Source: Channa striata (Eukaryota > Chordata > Actinopteri > Anabantiformes > Channidae). From it: a stretch of 64,000 nt of DNA. Under the pieces are notes generated by a model, which saw nothing but the letters and a program-made list of their open reading frames with translations, had not been told where the DNA came from and ran no database searches. The position numbers and the translations under genes are program-made. This document shows positions 60,216-64,000 of this stretch, piece by piece; the stretch's first letter is position 1; each line of letters begins with the position of its first letter. Location of the stretch: the NCBI GenBank assembly GCA_033026295.1, contig CM065179.1, positions 1,868,501 to 1,932,500 on the forward strand. Direction: 5' to 3'.

Positions 60216-63200
60216 ATGAAGCTCATTTGTTCCCTGACTCTCATCTGGGCTTTTTCCAGCACAGGTAACTCGACTTGTTCTCTACAGTTACTGCGGACTT
60301 TTATGCAATTTTACTTCTAATCAGTTTTCTTTTATTTAAAAAGACTAATGTTGTACCAAGTTCAGTATAACCTGTTATGTACATTCAGGGAATCAGACAA
60401 AAAACCGGTAGCAAATAAAAGGACTGGCTGGCTGTGAAATAACTCATAGTTTTAACCCAGACGAACCCGAGATTTAAAATCTTTTTCAGCGTTTTTAATC
60501 AAAACACCTCAGACATTTCCTGTTTGTCAGCGACTCTTTTCTCTCTATTGCAGCTGGAGCACTTCAGTGTCAGACTTGCATCGACTCACAATGTTCAAGC
60601 ACAGCGCTGCTCTCGTGTGCCACAGAGACGATGTGTATAACAGCGACAATTCAAGGTGGGGGGGTCCTTTTTCCTTCCCTTAGCTCGTCTATAGCTTCAT
60701 GGTTACGTGTATTTTCACACACATTAACAAAGTTCACCCGTCCCTGCAGCCACTTCATCCGGATCTACAGTGCAGAACATCTACAAGGCGTGTGCATCAT
60801 CCTCCCTGTGTCCATTCTCAGGCTCTCAGACCTTTTCAACCCACCTGGGATTTTCTGCTGCAGTTGCATCTGCTCAGTGTTGCGACACAGACGACTGTAA
60901 CTCCCAAACCCTCGCTGGTAAGTACAGACACATCATCAGATCAGAGCACTGACACCCTGACAGGTTCTACTTTGATACACGATAAAACCCTTGTCTTGTT
61001 GTTTTGTGTCTCAGCGCCATCTGCCGGGTCACCTAACAGCCTTCAGTGTATAACTTGTGACCTCACCACCGCTGAATGCAAAACGACACTGCAATGCCAA
61101 GGCGTGGAGAACCAGTGCTTACAGGCGAGCTGTGAGTCTTTCTCATAATCATCATCAGTAACAATTCAGTCGATCTTCCCTTGTGAAAACTATAAAATGG
61201 ACCTGTGAAGGAAAGAGGAAAGATCTTGGGATTGTGTATATGTGGCCAAACATGCTCAGTGGGACCTGAACCAGCAAATGCATCATCTGATCAAATTGTT
61301 TATAAAAATTAACTACTAATTATCTGTAAACTCACATATGAAGGTTGTAAATACACTAAAATCACTGGAAAAAATGAGGTTAAAAAACAGCTGGTGTAAA
61401 TTAAGATTTCTTTCCAAGTTAAAAATGTTAAATTCAAAAACCTCCATAACTGATGTTGACATAATAGGTGAGTTAAAACAACATTTTTCTCATTTACAGT
61501 AACAACTAGTTCTGCTACTACACCAGCCTTTGGTTGTGTATCAAGCAACATCTGTGTAGCTGCCCAAAGCCTGCAAAGTCTTCCATTCATCGGGAGTGCT
61601 GGAACCATCAGCAGTGGACTAGCCTGCTGTGGGACCAGTTTATGTAATAGCCCAATACCCACCACTACTCCAACCACAACCACAACCACAACTACAACCG
61701 CTGCTCCAACCACAACTACAACCGCTGCTCCAACCACAACTACAACTGCTGCTCCAACCACAACTACGACCGCTGCTCCAACCACAACTACGACCGCTGC
61801 CCCAACCACAACTACAACCGCTGCTCCAACCACAACTACAACTGCTGCTCCAACCACAACTACAACCGCTGCTCCAACCACAACTACAACTGCTGCTCCA
61901 ACCACAACTACAACCGCTGCTCCAACCACAACTACAACTGCTGCTCCAACCACAACTACAACCGCTGCTCCAACCACAACTACAACCGCTGCCCCAACCA
62001 CAACCGCAACCGCTGCCCCAACCACAACCACAACCGCTACTCCAACCACAACTACAACTGCAACTGCTGCTCCAACCACAACCGCTGCCCCAACAACAAC
62101 CACAACCGCTGCCCCAACCACAACCACAACCGCTGCCCCAACCACAACTACAACCGCTTCTCCAACCACAACTACAACCGCTGCCCCAACAACAACCACA
62201 TCCGCTGCCCCAACCACGACTACAACCGCTTCTCCAACCACAACTACAACTGCAACCGCTGCCCCAACCACAACCACTGCCCCAACCACAACCACAACCG
62301 CTGCCCCAACCACAACTGCAACTGCTGCTCCAACCACAACTACAACTGCTGCTCCAACCACAACCACAACCGCTGCTGCAACCACAACCGCAACCGTTGC
62401 CCCAACCACAACCGCTGCCCCAACCACAAGTGCTGCCCCAACCACAACCACAACTGCAACCGTTGCCCCAACCACAACCGCTGCCCCAACCACAACCGCT
62501 ACTCCAACCACAACTACAACTGCAACTGCTGCTCCAACCACAACCGCTGCCCCAACCACAACCGCTGCCCCAACCACAACTGCAACTGCTGCTCCAACCA
62601 CAACCACTGCCCCAACCACAACTACAACCGCTGCTCCAACCACAACCACAACCACAACCGCTGCCCCAACCACAACCGCTGCCCCAACCACAACCACAAC
62701 CGCTGCCCCAACCACAACTGCAACTGCTGCTCCAACCACAACCACAACCGCTGCCCCAACCACAACTACAACCGCTGCTGCAACCACAACCACAACCGTT
62801 GCCCCAACCACGACCGCTGCCCCAACCACAACTACAATTGCTGCTCCAACCACAACCACAACCGCAACCGTTGCCCCAACCATAACCACAACAGCTACAC
62901 CAACCACAACTACAACTGCTGCTCCAACCACAACCGCTGCCCCAACCACAACTACAACCGCTGCCCTAACCACAACCGCTGCCCCAACAACCGCTGCCCC
63001 AACCACAATAATAACCGCTGCTCCAGCCACAACCGCTGCCCCAACCACAACCGCTGCTCCAACAACTGCTGCCCCAAACACAACCAGTGCTTCAACAACT
63101 GCTGCTCCCATAACCGCTGCTCCAACCACAACAGCTGCCCCAACCACAACCGCTGCTCCAACAACTGCTGCCCCAACCACAACCGCTGCTCCAACAACTG

Positions 63201-64000
63201 CTGCCCCAAGCACAAACAGTGCTTCAACAACTGCTGCTCCCATAACCGCTGCTCCAACCACAACCGCTGTCCCAACCACAACCACAACCGCAACCGTTGC
63301 CCCAACCACAACCGCTACTCCAACCACAACTACAACTGCAACTGCTGCTCCAACCACAACCGCTGCCCCAACCACAACCACAATCGCTGCCCCAACCACA
63401 ACTGCAACTGCTGCTCCAACCACAACCACTGCCCCAACCACAACTACAACCGCTGCTCCAACCACAACCACAACCACAACCGCTGCCCCAACCACAACTG
63501 CAACTGCTGCTCCAACCACAACTACAACTGCTGCTCCAACCACAACCACAACCGCTGCCCCAACCACAACTACAACCCCTGCCCCAACCACAACCGCTGC
63601 CCCAACCACAACTACAACCGCTGCCCTAACCACAACCGCTGCCCCAACAACCGATGCCCCAACCACAACTACAGCCGCTGCCCCAAACACAATAATAACC
63701 GCTGCTCCAGCCACAACCGCTGCTCCAACAACTGCTGCCCCAAACACAACCAGTGCTTCAACAACTGCTGCTCCCATAACCGCTGCTCCAAACACAACCG
63801 TTGCCCCAACCACAACTGAGACCGCTGCTCCAGCCACAACCGCTGCCCCAAACACAACCGCTGCTCCAACCCCAACCGCTGCCCCAACCACAACCGCTGC
63901 CCAAACCACAACAATAACCGCTGCTCCAACAACTGCTGCCCCAACCACAGCCAGTGCTTCAACAACTGCTGCTCCCATAACCGCTGCTCCAACCACAACC
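60216..64000 (+). CDS. LU-domain protein with very long Thr/Pro/Ala mucin-like segment (partial)
   Basis: Exons: 60216-60264 (signal peptide MKLICSLTLIWAFSSTG), 60554-60655, 60750-60917, 61015-61131 and 61500 to beyond the window edge. Junctions are phase 1 with GT/AG sites. LU domain 1 runs from LQCQTCIDSQC to CCDTDDCNS. LU domain 2 runs from LQCITCDLTTAEC through GVENQCLQAS to LACCGTSLCNS. Both have ten cysteines; the usual EDRCF motif is ENQCL. From about 61651 exon 5 becomes a mucin-like array of Thr, Pro and Ala (blocks such as TTTTTAAP) that stays in one open frame for about 2.35 kb to the edge, about 780 residues, so at least 979 residues are visible. Ser appears mainly in late ASTTAAPI blocks. 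The product should be secreted or surface-bound, with two three-finger heads on a long O-glycosylated stalk. Whether a GPI or transmembrane end follows cannot be seen. I know of no named vertebrate family with this layout, so no symbol is given. Confidence 0.83.
61651..64000 (+). repeat. Mucin-coding tandem array (CCAACCACAACT / GCTGCT units)
   Basis: The array is built from in-frame units combining CCAACCACAAC(T/C), ACAACC and GCTGCT or GCTGCC. All length changes are multiples of three, so phase is constant over the whole stretch. G is almost limited to GCT/GCC codons, giving a strongly C/A-rich plus strand. Larger internal duplications are visible: 62460-62665 resembles 63287-63487, and 62930-63060 resembles 63590-63720. 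A block coding ASTTAAPITAAP occurs four times, near 63090, 63220, 63755 and 63955. Confidence 0.93.

Noticed and set aside
61629..62885. A 418-codon Pro/Gln/Leu frame on the plus strand
   Set aside because: A shifted reading of the mucin array. The exon 4 to exon 5 phase selects the Thr frame instead.
61309..63996. An 895-codon Val/Ala/Gly frame on the minus strand
   Set aside because: It is the exact complement of the Thr/Pro/Ala array of the plus-strand LU gene. Its low-complexity hydrophobic repeats and lack of any domain make it a shadow.
1..64000. CRISPR arrays, operons, ribosome-binding sites and phage genes
   Set aside because: Intron-bearing genes and vertebrate-type repeats show a eukaryotic genome. 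The tandem repeats have no spacer-like unique segments.

Overview
The window looks like vertebrate, most likely teleost fish, genomic DNA. Coding sequence is split into short phase-1 exons with GT/AG introns. Between the genes lie L2-type LINE fragments with the typical fish 3' tail, tRNA-derived SINE pieces, a MITE and long CA/TG microsatellites. There is one 100-N assembly gap at 5693-5792.

The main content is a tandem array of Ly6/uPAR (LU, three-finger fold) genes. The standard gene has five exons: exon 1 is a signal peptide resembling MKLILSLTLI...FSTG; exons 2+3 make LU domain 1; exons 4+5 make LU domain 2. Exon 5 usually ends in a hydrophobic LLLGLLVFS-type tail typical of a GPI-anchor signal. 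Each LU domain carries ten cysteines and ends CC-x(4)-CN or a close variant.

Layout. At 1.5-9.8 kb there are three related copies: a decayed one (minus strand, 1509-3315), one with four good exons but no exon 1 next to the assembly gap (minus, 4245-5668), and a decayed plus-strand copy (8268-9800) that is the inverted duplicate of the first. At 16.3-17.9 kb and 27.6-29.1 kb are two apparently intact genes of about 207 and 211 residues. At 30.7-33.3 kb on the minus strand is a degraded run of LU half-domain exons that looks like a former gene with several LU domains.

The right side (41-64 kb) is the unusual part. Two LU genes have gained long Thr-rich, mucin-like segments after LU domain 2. 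The gene at 42144-45048 has a Thr/Ala segment of about 220 residues with N-glycosylation sequons and 63-bp repeats. The gene starting at 60216 has a Thr/Pro/Ala segment of about 780 residues that is still open at the window edge. A decayed exon at about 40987-41215 shows the same order: mucin-like segment, then a GPI-type tail. Between the two mucin genes, flank pieces of a vanished further copy lie around an L2 insertion at 50.4-55.6 kb.

Functionally, the intact genes should encode secreted or GPI-anchored surface proteins, and the two right-hand ones heavily glycosylated surface or secreted molecules. Ligands cannot be inferred from sequence. The array shows birth-and-death evolution: duplication, inversion, splice-site and frame decay, and repeat-driven C-terminal innovation. 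All exon boundaries come from manual reading of splice sites and homology between copies in this window, with no transcript support.
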